Assembly: GCA_023382715.1 (NCBI GenBank)
Contig: JAHDWP010000001.1
Location: 153,471 to 217,470, forward strand
Direction of reading: 5' to 3'
Length of the DNA stretch: 64,000 nt
Source: Anaerolineae bacterium
GTDB lineage: Bacteria > Chloroflexota > Anaerolineae > Aggregatilineales > Aggregatilineaceae
Shown: one piece after another, positions 22,345 to 30,630 of the stretch
Position numbering within the stretch: the first letter of the stretch is position 1
Layout of the letters: the number at the start of each line of letters is the position of its first letter
The notes under the pieces: model-generated
The model's database searches: none
What the model saw: only the letters and a program-made list of their open reading frames with translations
What the model was told of the DNA's origin: nothing
Program-made: the position numbers and the translations under genes

Positions 22345-25098
22345 TCACTCGCTCGCTGACGCATCGGGGACGGGTAGGGTGAAGGCGAAGGTGCTGCCCT
22401 CGCCGAGCGCGCTGCGCACCCAGATGGTCCCGCCCATCATCTCGACGAGCTTCCTGCAGATAGCCAGGCCCAGCCCGGTGCCGGCGTAGGAGCGCGTGCT
22501 GCTACCGTCCACCTGGCGGAACTCGTCGAAGATGATCGCCTGGTCGGACTGGCTGATGCCGATCCCGGTATCGGTGACTGTCGTTTGCACGAAGCGATGA
22601 CCGAGACACTCGGTCTGTGCAGTGGTGATGGTGACGCCACCCTCGTGAGTGAACTTGATGGCGTTGCTGAGCAGGTTCATGACCACCTGGTACAGGCGCT
22701 CCGGGTCGGCTTGGATGCGCGGCAGGTTTTCGGCCAGAGCCACTGTGAGGGTCAGGCCCTTGGTGACGGCCTCGTCGCCCACCACCTGGATGGCGGTTTC
22801 GATAGCAGTGTTGAGGCTCACCGTTTCCAGGTGCAGCTTCAGGCGCCCGGCGTCAATGCGCGACAGGTCGAGCAGGTCGTCAATGAGCGCCAGCAACGCA
22901 TAGGCATTGCGCTTGATGCGCTCTGTGCGGCTGGCCTGCCGCTCGTTCAGCTCCCCGTACAGCCCGTCGAGCAGCGTCTCACTGAAGCCGATGATGCTGT
23001 TCATGGGCGTGCGCAGCTCGTGGCTGATCGTCGCCAGGAACTGGCTGCGCAGGCGGTTGGCCTCGGCCAGCTCGTCGGCGCGCTGCTCCAGCTCGCGGAA
23101 CATCAGCGCGTTGTCAATGGCGATGGCGGCCTGAGCGACGAGCGTCTGCGCCAGGCGTATATCTTCCGACGAGAAGCGGCGGCCCGGCTGGTCGTCGGTC
23201 CAATCCACGACGCCGAGCACGCGCTTGGCGGTGACGATCGGCACCACAAGCTGGCTGTACTCGCCATTTTCGAGCAGGCGCGCGGTGGCCTCGGAGGGCG
23301 TTGTCCCGTCCTGTGCGTAGATAGTCACCGGCTGGCGCGCGCGGATGGCGCTGGCAATAGCGGCGCGATCGGCCAGGCGCAAAAGCTGGCCCGTCCGACC
23401 GGGATCGTGAGCAGCGCCGAGACGTGGCGCGCTGAAATCCGCTTCCACGCGCACCGCATCGTGCTCCGGCATGTAGAGGGCCACCTGGCAGCGCGAAGTG
23501 TTCAGGGCGCGGTTCATGTGAGCGACCATCACCTGGGGCAGGTCGCTGTAGTTGAGGATGGCGGTGAGGTCTTGCCCGATCTGGTGGACGACTCCCTGCT
23601 CGACCAGCCGCCGCTGCGCCTGGTGGTAGAACTGGGCGTTTTCCAGCGCCGTGCTCATCTGAGTGCTCAGCGTCTCCAGCGCGTCGCGCTCGATCTCGCT
23701 GAAGGCGCCGGCGGCAGTGGACACCAGAGCGATGGCCCCGCTGGTTTCGTCCGCCCGGCGCAGGGGCACAATCAGGCAGCTTTGCAGGCCCTCGACCCCG
23801 ATCCACGCCTCGCCGAAGACATCGCGCGCCTCGACACCGTCGGCAAGCTGCGTCTGCCCGGCCCGAATCGCTCGCCCAATCAGCCCTGACGTGACCGGCA
23901 AGAGCAGATCGTCCGGGGGGTGCAGCCCGCTCCCCCCCGTCGCGGCTACCTGTAGATGCGCTGTGCGCCGATCTGCTGCCAGCAGGAAGATATACACGGC
24001 GTCCGGGGCGAATACGTCCAGGATGTGCTGCGCCGTCTTGCGCAGCAGCGCGTCCGGATCGAGCGTGGCGTATAAATCCTGACTGACCCGGTTGATCTGG
24101 TTGAGCAGGGTTATGCGCCGCTGCTCGGCGGTGAGCATCTGCGCGCTGCTCAGGCTGACGGCGATCTGGCTGGCGATAGCCTGCCCGATGGCGATCTCGG
24201 CTTCTCCAAAGGGGCCGTCGCGCCGGTTGATCAGGCGCAGCACCCCCAGCGTGCGGTTGCGCGTGTTGAGCGGGCAGGCCAGCAGGTTGCGATACCCAGG
24301 CCCGGCATCTGCGTCGGGCGTCTCCGTGGCGTAAACTGTGCCACGGTGGTACACGTCTACCGGATGCCCCGGCCCGTCGAGCGCCCACCGGGCCGGCCCC
24401 CAGGCGCGCGCTCGCCCAAACTGCGACGGCTCGTGGGCGACGAGCTGGTAGGTGGCCAGATCGGGCAGCAGCACCTGCGCCCCCTCGCAGTTGAGCAGCA
24501 ACGCAGCTTCGCGCAGGGTGTGGGTGAGCATCTCGTCCAGGTCAACCGTGCTGCTGGTGATCGAGGTCAGCCGCCGCAGCGTGTCGCTCTCGCGCTGGCG
24601 GGCGGACAGGCCATTGAGCAGGGCGTTGTGCTGCTCGGCCAGGGCGCGATACTTGCGCGCGGTGTGGATGATCAGGGCTGTCTGGTCGGCGATGGCTTGC
24701 AGCACGGCCAGGTGTCCCTCGTCGTACACGCCCGGCTCATAGGACTCGACGTTGAACACGCCGATCAACTGCCTGTCCAGGAGCAGGGGGACGGCCATCG
24801 CCGCCCGCGAGCGGGGGTTGGTCAAGACACAGCGCGGATTGGCGCTCATGTCGTTGACGATCAGGGGGCGTCCACTGACCCCCACCTGGCCGACGATGCC
24901 CTCGCCGAGCGAAATGCTCGGCATGAGCAGCGCCGTCTCGTCCAGGCAGGCGTGGGGCACCAGCGTGTTGCTGGCCGGGCTGAAAAGCGCCAGGCCGCCG
25001 CTGTCGAAGCGCATGAGGCCCTGCACGCGCTGGAGAGTTGCCAGCAGGTACCCGTCGAGATCAAAGGGGAGAGGTGAGGCCCGCTGTATGGTGTCCAT
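22345..25098 (-). CDS. Multi-GAF sensor histidine kinase
   Basis: 917 residues, no membrane helix, so a cytosolic sensor. Four GAF-type domains are arranged in tandem (about 15-150, 180-330, 345-500 and 510-665); their ligands are not predictable. Then come the HisKA dimerisation domain with phospho-acceptor His in ISHELRTPMNSIIGFSE (about 690) and HATPase_c with N-box NLLSNAIKFTHEGG, G1 TDTGIGI and G2 GTGLGLAICRKL. The protein ends shortly after the ATPase domain with no receiver. No response regulator gene is adjacent. A TATAAT box on the minus strand lies at 25163-25168. Confidence 0.92.
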   Translation of the reverse strand: MDTIQRASPLPFDLDGYLLATLQRVQGLMRFDSGGLALFSPASNTLVPHACLDETALLMPSISLGEGIVGQVGVSGRPLIVNDMSANPRCVLTNPRSRAAMAVPLLLDRQLIGVFNVESYEPGVYDEGHLAVLQAIADQTALIIHTARKYRALAEQHNALLNGLSARQRESDTLRRLTSITSSTVDLDEMLTHTLREAALLLNCEGAQVLLPDLATYQLVAHEPSQFGRARAWGPARWALDGPGHPVDVYHRGTVYATETPDADAGPGYRNLLACPLNTRNRTLGVLRLINRRDGPFGEAEIAIGQAIASQIAVSLSSAQMLTAEQRRITLLNQINRVSQDLYATLDPDALLRKTAQHILDVFAPDAVYIFLLAADRRTAHLQVAATGGSGLHPPDDLLLPVTSGLIGRAIRAGQTQLADGVEARDVFGEAWIGVEGLQSCLIVPLRRADETSGAIALVSTAAGAFSEIERDALETLSTQMSTALENAQFYHQAQRRLVEQGVVHQIGQDLTAILNYSDLPQVMVAHMNRALNTSRCQVALYMPEHDAVRVEADFSAPRLGAAHDPGRTGQLLRLADRAAIASAIRARQPVTIYAQDGTTPSEATARLLENGEYSQLVVPIVTAKRVLGVVDWTDDQPGRRFSSEDIRLAQTLVAQAAIAIDNALMFRELEQRADELAEANRLRSQFLATISHELRTPMNSIIGFSETLLDGLYGELNERQASRTERIKRNAYALLALIDDLLDLSRIDAGRLKLHLETVSLNTAIETAIQVVGDEAVTKGLTLTVALAENLPRIQADPERLYQVVMNLLSNAIKFTHEGGVTITTAQTECLGHRFVQTTVTDTGIGISQSDQAIIFDEFRQVDGSSTRSYAGTGLGLAICRKLVEMMGGTIWVRSALGEGSTFAFTLPVPDASASE

Positions 25099-25198
25099 GC
25101 ATCTGCCGGATGGTCTGATGGGCAGCCGTGCCGGAGCCAGACGCTCGCTCCGAGCGTTTCAGATTATAACGTTGGCGGGCCGCTTTTGGGAAGCGCGG

Positions 25199-25290
25199 GT
25201 GCGTGTAAAGGCTGACAGCAACCCCAGGCGGAGCCAGACCCTCGAAGTCTTCGAAATCCCAGGAGTCTCTCCGGGCCTCTGCGGTGACGC
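25199..25290. repeat. Fragments of dispersed repeats D, F and E
   Basis: The gap before ppa contains GTGCGTGTAAAGGCTGACAG (like the D motif at 38407 and 45017), CAGACCCTCGAAGTCTTCGA (like the F palindrome at 38519) and CCTCTGCGGTGA (the end of family E). The order suggests a degenerate composite element. Confidence 0.45.
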
Positions 25291-25294
25291 TGTG

Positions 25295-25840
25295 CTACAC
25301 CATCTCCGGCGGGAACTTGTGCTTGTACGCTTCGATGCACTGCAAGATGACCTCGCGTGCTCTGTCGGCGTTCTCCCAACCGATAGGCGCGACTTCGATG
25401 CCTTGCAGCTCTTTGTATGTTTTGAAGAAGTGGGCCACTTCGTTGAGGAAGTGACGCGGCACGTCGCCGATGTCGCGATAGTCATCGAACATGGGGTCGG
25501 TGGCCGGCACAGCCAGAATCTTGTCGTCCGGGTCGCCGCGATCGGTCATGTGGAAGATGGCGACAGGCCGCGCCTCGATCACGCAGCCGGCGAAGCTCGG
25601 CTCGCTGACCATCACCAGGATGTCGAGGGGGTCGCCATCGTCGGCGTAGGTCTGCGGGATCAGCCCGTAGTCGCTGGGGTAGTGCATGGGGCTGTAGAGC
25701 ACGCGGTCGAGCTTGATCACGCCCGCGACTTTGCTGTATTCGTACTTATTGCGGCTACCCTTCGGGATCTCCACAATGCAGTAGACGCTGTGGGGGACGT
25801 CTGGCCCCGAGGGAAGCTTGTGCCAAAGATTGACGGCCAT
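25295..25840 (-). CDS. ppa: Inorganic pyrophosphatase (soluble, family I)
   Basis: 181 residues, normal length. It hydrolyses pyrophosphate to phosphate in the cytosol and pulls biosynthetic reactions forward. The active-site signature [10 protein letters not shown] and upstream [13 protein letters not shown] with [12 protein letters not shown] are intact. The start at ATG 25840 (MAVNLWHKL) follows AGAAGG nine bases upstream; the longer frame is not used. Its neighbours (zinc-finger protein and signal peptidase) are on the same strand, but the 43-base gap and the different functions do not establish an operon. Confidence 0.95.
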   Translation of the reverse strand: MAVNLWHKLPSGPDVPHSVYCIVEIPKGSRNKYEYSKVAGVIKLDRVLYSPMHYPSDYGLIPQTYADDGDPLDILVMVSEPSFAGCVIEARPVAIFHMTDRGDPDDKILAVPATDPMFDDYRDIGDVPRHFLNEVAHFFKTYKELQGIEVAPIGWENADRAREVILQCIEAYKHKFPPEMV

Positions 25841-25883
25841 ACGCTGGTGCCTTCTGTTATGTTGGAGCTGAACTGCTCCGCTC

Positions 25884-26186
25884 TCACTCAGACCGCGAAC
25901 CAAGCGCGTCCGATGCGGACTCGTCGCGCGCGGAAGGAACGTCGCCCGGCGGCGACAGCGGCTCGCGCAGCGCAGGCTCATGGCGGTTGGGCGGCAGGCC
26001 GCCCGTGCCGATCAGCGTCTCGATGCGCCGCAGGGCCGCGTCGGCGAAGTAGGTCTCGCCGCAGCTATCGCACTGCCAGGCCGCCGTGTTCGGGGCGTGG
26101 ATTACAGTCCCCTCGACGATCTGCACAAAGGTTGTGGTGGTCAGCTTCATCCGGCCTGCCAGGCAGACCGGGCACATGTCGTACAT
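25884..26186 (-). CDS. YgiT-type zinc-finger protein
   Basis: 100 residues. Two CxxC motifs, MCPVCLAG near residue 4 and QCDSCGE near residue 37, frame a short beta domain as in YgiT/MqsA N-terminal domains. The rest ([18 protein letters not shown]) is probably disordered, and there is no MqsA-type helix-turn-helix and no adjacent MqsR toxin, so a toxin-antitoxin role is not supported. The ATG 26186 is preferred for its upstream GAGG. It follows lepB by 38 bases on the same strand. Confidence 0.72.
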   Translation of the reverse strand: MYDMCPVCLAGRMKLTTTTFVQIVEGTVIHAPNTAAWQCDSCGETYFADAALRRIETLIGTGGLPPNRHEPALREPLSPPGDVPSARDESASDALGSRSE

Positions 26187-26224
26187 AAGTTGGATTGCCT
26201 CGTTCACGCGCCGTGCCCGCTGGC

Positions 26225-26950
26225 CTAGAACGGCCCCCCCGGTGAAGCGCCCGGTTCCGGCGTCATCGCTGCTTCGGGCGTGTTGGTTGGTGGGGGGGTG
26301 GGCGTCATGGTCGGCAGCGGCGCTCCATTGCCATCGTAGTCCCAATGCTGGATCAGACCCCAGTCCGACGGTGGCCAGTAGCGCACGAAGGCCCGCCCGA
26401 CGATGTACCGGCGATCCACCGGGCCGAAGTCCTGCGAGTCCTTGCTCGAACCCCGGTTGTCGCCCAGCACGAAGACCTGGTCGGGGCCGACGGCCCATTC
26501 GCCGTCGCACGACTTGGCGCGGCAGAAGTTCTGGATGTACGGCTCTTCGATCAGCTTGCCGTCAATGTAGGTGCGCCCTTCGAGGATGGTCACCGTTTCG
26601 CCGGGCAGCCCGATGACGCGCTTGATGAAGTCGCGGTCCGATTGCAGCGGGTAATGGAAAACGACGACATCGCCCCGCTGCGGCTCGCCGACGATGTACG
26701 ACAGGCGGCTGACGATGATGAACTGGTCGGTGTTGAAGTTGGGTAGCATTGAGTTGCCGTCCACAACGAAGCGCGCCGTCGCCAGGTTGACGAAAGCGTA
26801 GATGGCGGCGATGAGCACGGCTGTCTCGATCAGCTCGCGCAGGAATGAGCGCCCAGGGCGAAGCCTGGGCTGTGGGACGCCGCTGAGGATCTCGCTCTCA
26901 GAATAGGTTGGGTCGTAAGCGGTAGGTGCAGTCACCGGTCTCTGCTTCAT
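26225..26950 (-). CDS. lepB: Signal peptidase I
   Basis: 241 residues. Membrane serine protease that removes signal peptides. Single N-terminal helix at about 40-58, catalytic Ser67 in DGNSMLPNF, general-base Lys110 in RDFIKRVIG, and the box GDNRGSSKDSQDFGPV. The C-terminus carries an unusual Thr-Pro rich tail (TMTPTPPPTNTPEAA), as in many secreted proteins of this genome. The ATG 26950 is chosen because the upstream GTG at 26977 overlaps a TATAGT -10 box (26976-26981). Confidence 0.95.
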   Translation of the reverse strand: MKQRPVTAPTAYDPTYSESEILSGVPQPRLRPGRSFLRELIETAVLIAAIYAFVNLATARFVVDGNSMLPNFNTDQFIIVSRLSYIVGEPQRGDVVVFHYPLQSDRDFIKRVIGLPGETVTILEGRTYIDGKLIEEPYIQNFCRAKSCDGEWAVGPDQVFVLGDNRGSSKDSQDFGPVDRRYIVGRAFVRYWPPSDWGLIQHWDYDGNGAPLPTMTPTPPPTNTPEAAMTPEPGASPGGPF

Positions 26951-26975
26951 GGACGTGCGGTCAGATATGCTGCCC

Positions 26976-27074
26976 ACTATAGCGCACGCCGATGGCTATG
27001 GCAATGGTGGGTCTGCGACCACGCCGCGCGATCCTCACGCAGCTTACGCGCCAGACGCGCGGGCGGGGTATAAT
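26976..27074. promoter_or_regulatory. Divergent promoter region lepB / yjbQ
   Basis: Minus strand: TATAGT at 26976-26981 for lepB. Plus strand: TATAAT at 27069-27074, 40 bases before the 27114 gene. Neither has a clear -35 hexamer. Confidence 0.5.
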
Positions 27075-27113
27075 CGTTGGCCCGGATGAGGTTGCCGCTG
27101 AGCGAGGAAGGTA

Positions 27114-27527
27114 ATGGAGCGTTTCACGGTGCGCACAAGCCGCGCGACGGAGATGGTGGACATCACGGGGCGGGTGCAGGAGATCGTGTCGCGCATAGGC
27201 GCGCGGGATGGTGTGGTGTACCTGTACTGCCCGCACACCACCGCCGGGCTGACGGTGAACGAGAACTGGGACCCGGACGTGCAGCGCGATATGCTGCTCA
27301 CCGTGGACGGGCATATCGCCCCGCCCGATGCGCGTCACCGGCACAGTGAGGGCAATTCGCCCGCGCACATCAAGGCGTCGCTGTTCGGATCGAGCGCGAT
27401 AGTCTTTGTGGAGCAGCACAGGCTCCAGCTTGGGCAGTGGCAGGGTGTCTATCTGGCGGAATTTGACGGGCCGCGCCAGCGCCAGGTGTGGGTGAAGTTT
27501 CTGGGCGAGCGCAGCCCGCAGCCGTAG
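27114..27527 (+). CDS. YjbQ/UPF0047 family protein
   Basis: 137 residues, complete. The family is described as secondary thiamine-phosphate synthase-like and its real role is uncertain. Signature segments are present: CPHTTAGLTVNENWDPDV near residue 39, HSEGNSPAHIKASLFG near residue 78 and the C-terminal GQWQGVYLAEFDGPR. AAGG lies just upstream of the ATG and a TATAAT box at 27069. It is followed 32 bases on by a histidine phosphatase gene, probably co-transcribed. Confidence 0.9.
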   Translation: MERFTVRTSRATEMVDITGRVQEIVSRIGARDGVVYLYCPHTTAGLTVNENWDPDVQRDMLLTVDGHIAPPDARHRHSEGNSPAHIKASLFGSSAIVFVEQHRLQLGQWQGVYLAEFDGPRQRQVWVKFLGERSPQP

Positions 27528-27559
27528 CGTGGCAGACTGAAGCAGGGGAGGGAAGAACG

Positions 27560-28282
27560 GTGCACCTGTTGCTCGTGCGTCATGGACAGAGCTACGTCAA
27601 TCTTGATGACTGGGAAGGTGGATATGTGGACGCGGGGCTGACCCCACTCGGACGCCGGCAGGCCGAGCGGGTGGGGCAGTGGATGGCCGAGAACGCGCGC
27701 ATTGATGCCCTGTATACCAGCACAATGGCGCGCGCACTGGAGACCTGCGCAGCCGTCACCACTGCGACAGGTATTGTCGCCCAGCCCGATGACCGGCTGC
27801 GCGAGTTCGGCAACTGCTATGCCGATGGCAGCCCGGTGCCGGCGGAGGCCATGCCCATTTACTATGCGGAATTCTGGGGCACCGGGCGGCCCTACTCGCA
27901 GATCAGCGAGGTGGGCGAAAGCTGGATCCTGTTCCGCGTGCGCGTGGGGACGTTTCTGGACGACATCCTGGCCCGGCACGGCAATGGCGACCCGGAGACG
28001 ACGGTTGTCGTGGTGTGTCACGGCGGGGTCATTGATGCCACCTTCGACTACATCTTCAACGTGGGCGCGCACCGCCGTGTCGAGGTGTGGACGCATAACA
28101 CCGGGATTGTGCACTGGGAGTACGCACCCGGTTCCGGGCGGGAACCCTGGCGACTGCACGCGCACGGTATGGTGCATCACCTGGTCACCGACGACGGCCA
28201 ATGGCTGGGCGCTCGCTCGCTGCTGCGCGACGCGACTCAAAAGGCGCTGCGCGTGAAGCGTGGCCCGGAAAATTCCCCGTAG
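27560..28282 (+). CDS. Histidine phosphatase family (phosphoglycerate mutase-like) protein
   Basis: 240 residues starting with GTG, preceded by GGGAGGGAAG. The N-terminal LLVRHGQS gives the phospho-acceptor His, and VVVCHGGVIDATF the second catalytic His. GLTPLGRRQAERVGQWM is typical of broad-specificity phosphatases such as PhoE/CobC. The substrate is not predictable; the middle segment (FWGTGRPYSQISEVGESWI) resembles environmental members of unknown substrate. An upstream in-frame extension into the yjbQ end is not used. It converges on the kinase gene at 28314. Confidence 0.88.
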   Translation: MHLLLVRHGQSYVNLDDWEGGYVDAGLTPLGRRQAERVGQWMAENARIDALYTSTMARALETCAAVTTATGIVAQPDDRLREFGNCYADGSPVPAEAMPIYYAEFWGTGRPYSQISEVGESWILFRVRVGTFLDDILARHGNGDPETTVVVVCHGGVIDATFDYIFNVGAHRRVEVWTHNTGIVHWEYAPGSGREPWRLHAHGMVHHLVTDDGQWLGARSLLRDATQKALRVKRGPENSP

Positions 28283-28313
28283 AGTTGGCGTTTTCACGCC
28301 ACAGCCGGAGGGT

Positions 28314-30230
28314 CTAGAGCGACGCGCGGTCTGGATAGGGACTCTTCCGCCGGGCCGGGACGGACTGCTGCGGGCCGGCTAATTCTTCGGCGGCGTCCAG
28401 CAGGCTGAGCAGGCGACCTTCACCCCAGTGCGCAGCCAGCGGTGCGGCCTGGCGCAGCAGGGCGACTGCCCGCGCGGTATCCCCGGCGGCGAGCCAGCTT
28501 TCGGCGGCGGCCAGGTACGCGGTGAGGAGAGCAGGGGCGTCCTCGTCCAGCTCGTGCGGGGCCATCTCCAGCACGGCGCGCGCGGCGGCGACGCTGCGCT
28601 CGAAGTCTCCGCGCTGCGCACAGGCGACGGCCAGCGCCAGGTGGAGGTGCTGCGGCTGGTAGACGGTGTGCGCTTTGTGCGGGTCGGCGGGGGGTAGGAC
28701 GGGGAACTGCGCGTCCGCGCCGCGTTCCAGGACGGCGATGCCGCGCTCGACCTGGCCAGAAGCGATCAGCAGAGTGCCCAGCCCGACCCAGGCGGGGCCG
28801 TAAGCGGGGTCTTGCGCCAGCGCCGCCTCGAAGGCTTGCTCGCTGGCCGCCGCGTGATCGGGGTGCAGCGCCAGCACCATGCCCAGCGTGTGCCAGTTGG
28901 GGGCGCTGCCCTGTTCGGCGGCGGCGCGGCGGAATAGCTCGGCGAGCCGCCGGTAGCGTTTGGGGTGGTCCAGCGACGCGACCAGCGTCTCGTACAGCAT
29001 GGCGTAAGCCAGGTCGGGGTCGGCGGCAATGGCGGCAACGGTGGCGTCGTCGGCGGCTTGCTCATCCGCGTACTCGTGGCGGTACAGGGCGGCGAGGGCA
29101 AGCTGGGCGTAGGACAGATCGGGCTTGAGGCGGGTGGCGTCAAGCAGCGCCGCGTAGCCGTCGAGAAGCTGATCGAGGGCGATCAGTGTCTCGCCCCACT
29201 CGGCGAGTACCTCTGGCGTCTCCGCGTAGCGGGCGAGCAGCGGGCGCAGGCGATGCGCTGCCTGTTCGGGCGCGCCGTCCTCGCGCAGCCGGCGAATGGC
29301 GGCCAACTCGTGCAGGAGCGCCGGGCGCGATCCGTTGCGCGGGCGGTCGGCGGCCTGGGGTGGGGCGCTGCGCTGGCGCGGCCCCAACGCTCGCTTCAGG
29401 TCGGCCAGGAACTCACGCGCGTTCACCGGGCGATCTGCGGGCGTCTTGCTGAGCGCCCGCAGCAGCGGATCGGCGATGGTCTGTAGCACGGACGGGTGGC
29501 CCGGCTCAATGGGCAGCGGCTCCGCCTCTACAATCAGGTCGAGCAGGGCGTCGTCTCCGTCGCGCTCCTCGTCGTACTCCAGATAGTAGTGGCCGGTTAC
29601 TGCCTCATAGAGCACGACCGCCAGCGAGTACAGGTCGGAGCGCAGCGTAACCTCGTGCCCCAATGCCTGCTCCGGCGACATGTAGAGCAGCGTGCCCGGC
29701 TGCGGGCCGGAATCGTCGGCAGCGCCGTAACGCTGAGCCGGATGGATGTGCGCCAGGCCGAAATCGGCCAGCTTGAAGTGGCGCGGCTGGGCGAAGAGGA
29801 TGTTCTCCGGCTTGATGTCGCGGTGAATGACGCCGCGCTGGTGCAGTGTGTCCAGCGCCCGGCAGATGTCGGCGGCGACGGCGAGCAGCGTGGCGCGATC
29901 CAGCGGGCCGCGCTCGCTGATCAGCGTGAGCAGGTCGCCGGGCAGGTATTCCATGATCAGGAAGAGCGAGTCGCCTTCTTCGCGCAGGGCGTGGATGTTG
30001 ACGATGTTCGGGTGAGCCAGGCTGGCCGTCAGCCGTGCCTCGCGCACAAACCAGTCGCGCGATCCCTCGATGGTGAAGCCGGCGCGATGAAGCTGCTTGA
30101 TGGCGACCGGGCGCTCCAGGGTGAGGTCTTCGGCCAGGTAGACGACGCTGAAGCCGCCGTTGCCGATGACGGACTTGATGACGTATTCGCCAAGCGTGTC
30201 GCCAGGCTCAAGGGGGGATAGGCGGGCCAT
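28314..30230 (-). CDS. Ser/Thr protein kinase with TPR-like C-terminal half
   Basis: 638 residues, no membrane helix, so cytosolic. Kinase domain at about 14-275: NGGFSVVYLAED, catalytic Lys45 in VAIKQL, HRDIKPENILF, DFGLAHI and GTLLYMSPEQALGHE. Residues about 310-620 are Ala/Leu-rich helical repeats of TPR type (WHTLGMVLALHPDHAAASEQ; WVGLGTLLIASGQVERGIAV), probably a substrate-recruiting or self-inhibiting region. ATG 30230 follows AAGGAAG. Upstream at 30279-30296 there is TTTATA-TGACGT-TATAAA, an AT-rich inverted repeat in the promoter region. Confidence 0.9.
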   Translation of the reverse strand: MARLSPLEPGDTLGEYVIKSVIGNGGFSVVYLAEDLTLERPVAIKQLHRAGFTIEGSRDWFVREARLTASLAHPNIVNIHALREEGDSLFLIMEYLPGDLLTLISERGPLDRATLLAVAADICRALDTLHQRGVIHRDIKPENILFAQPRHFKLADFGLAHIHPAQRYGAADDSGPQPGTLLYMSPEQALGHEVTLRSDLYSLAVVLYEAVTGHYYLEYDEERDGDDALLDLIVEAEPLPIEPGHPSVLQTIADPLLRALSKTPADRPVNAREFLADLKRALGPRQRSAPPQAADRPRNGSRPALLHELAAIRRLREDGAPEQAAHRLRPLLARYAETPEVLAEWGETLIALDQLLDGYAALLDATRLKPDLSYAQLALAALYRHEYADEQAADDATVAAIAADPDLAYAMLYETLVASLDHPKRYRRLAELFRRAAAEQGSAPNWHTLGMVLALHPDHAAASEQAFEAALAQDPAYGPAWVGLGTLLIASGQVERGIAVLERGADAQFPVLPPADPHKAHTVYQPQHLHLALAVACAQRGDFERSVAAARAVLEMAPHELDEDAPALLTAYLAAAESWLAAGDTARAVALLRQAAPLAAHWGEGRLLSLLDAAEELAGPQQSVPARRKSPYPDRASL

Positions 30231-30278
30231 TGCCGGCTTCGCTTCCTTTGGGCTGCGGAGCTACTGGCAGCCGTTGCG

Positions 30279-30296
30279 TTTATATGACGTTATAAA
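30279..30296. promoter_or_regulatory. AT-rich inverted repeat upstream of kinase gene
   Basis: TTTATA (30279-30284) and TATAAA (30291-30296) around TGACGT, about 50 bases before the 30230 start. It is unusual AT-rich symmetry in a GC-rich region and could be a -10 element or an operator. Confidence 0.35.
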
Positions 30297-30367
30297 ACAG
30301 TATAGATCAGATTTAGACAATGGCAACCGGACAGTTGTCCGGGGTGTGTGCGAAACTTACCAGGCAA

Positions 30368-30488
30368 GGGCGCTGCTCTGCTGCGCCCTGGTTTACCTCA
30401 CCCCTGCTCGGTGCTGGCGCGCCTCGCCGCCCCCTCTCCGTAAACGGAGAGGGGGCAAGCCGAGCGTAGCGAGGCTGGGGGTGAGGTC
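30368..30488. repeat. Composite dispersed repeat: family C motif plus full-length family A element
   Basis: Family C: GGGCGCTGCTCTGCTGCGCC from 30368. Family A: begins ACCTCACCCC at 30396, contains the hairpin CCCCTCTCCGTAAACGGAGA near 30431-30450, and ends with GGGGGTGAGGT by 30488, so its ends are inverted repeats. The D-like GTGTGTGCGAAACTTACCAG precedes it near 30345. No open frame with protein character lies inside. It fills most of the 400-base gap 30231-30630. Confidence 0.8.
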
Positions 30489-30568
30489 AATGCCCCCATG
30501 TCAAGCGAGTCCCTGAATACCTGTGCATGCAGCCGTTGCCTGCCGTCCGGAGCGCGCTCTATAAGACA

Positions 30569-30599
30569 AGGGGCGTCCCGGCGATTCGGGAACGCCCCT
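30569..30599 (-). terminator. Terminator of the 30631 glycosidase-like gene
   Basis: AGGGGCGTCCCG (30569-30580) pairs with CGGGAACGCCCCT (30587-30599) with one bulged base and a 6-base loop; on the minus strand it is followed by TTGTCTTATAG. It lies about 32 bases past the stop. Confidence 0.7.
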
Positions 30600-30630
30600 G
30601 CATGGCTCTCGCTGATGTCGCGCCGGATGG

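Noticed and set aside
25884-26186. MqsRA-type toxin-antitoxin locus
   Set aside because: Only the YgiT-like zinc finger is present; no DNA-binding half and no adjacent toxin gene.
26951-26977. Longer LepB starting at GTG 26977
   Set aside because: That codon overlaps the probable -10 box, so it would not be in the transcript.
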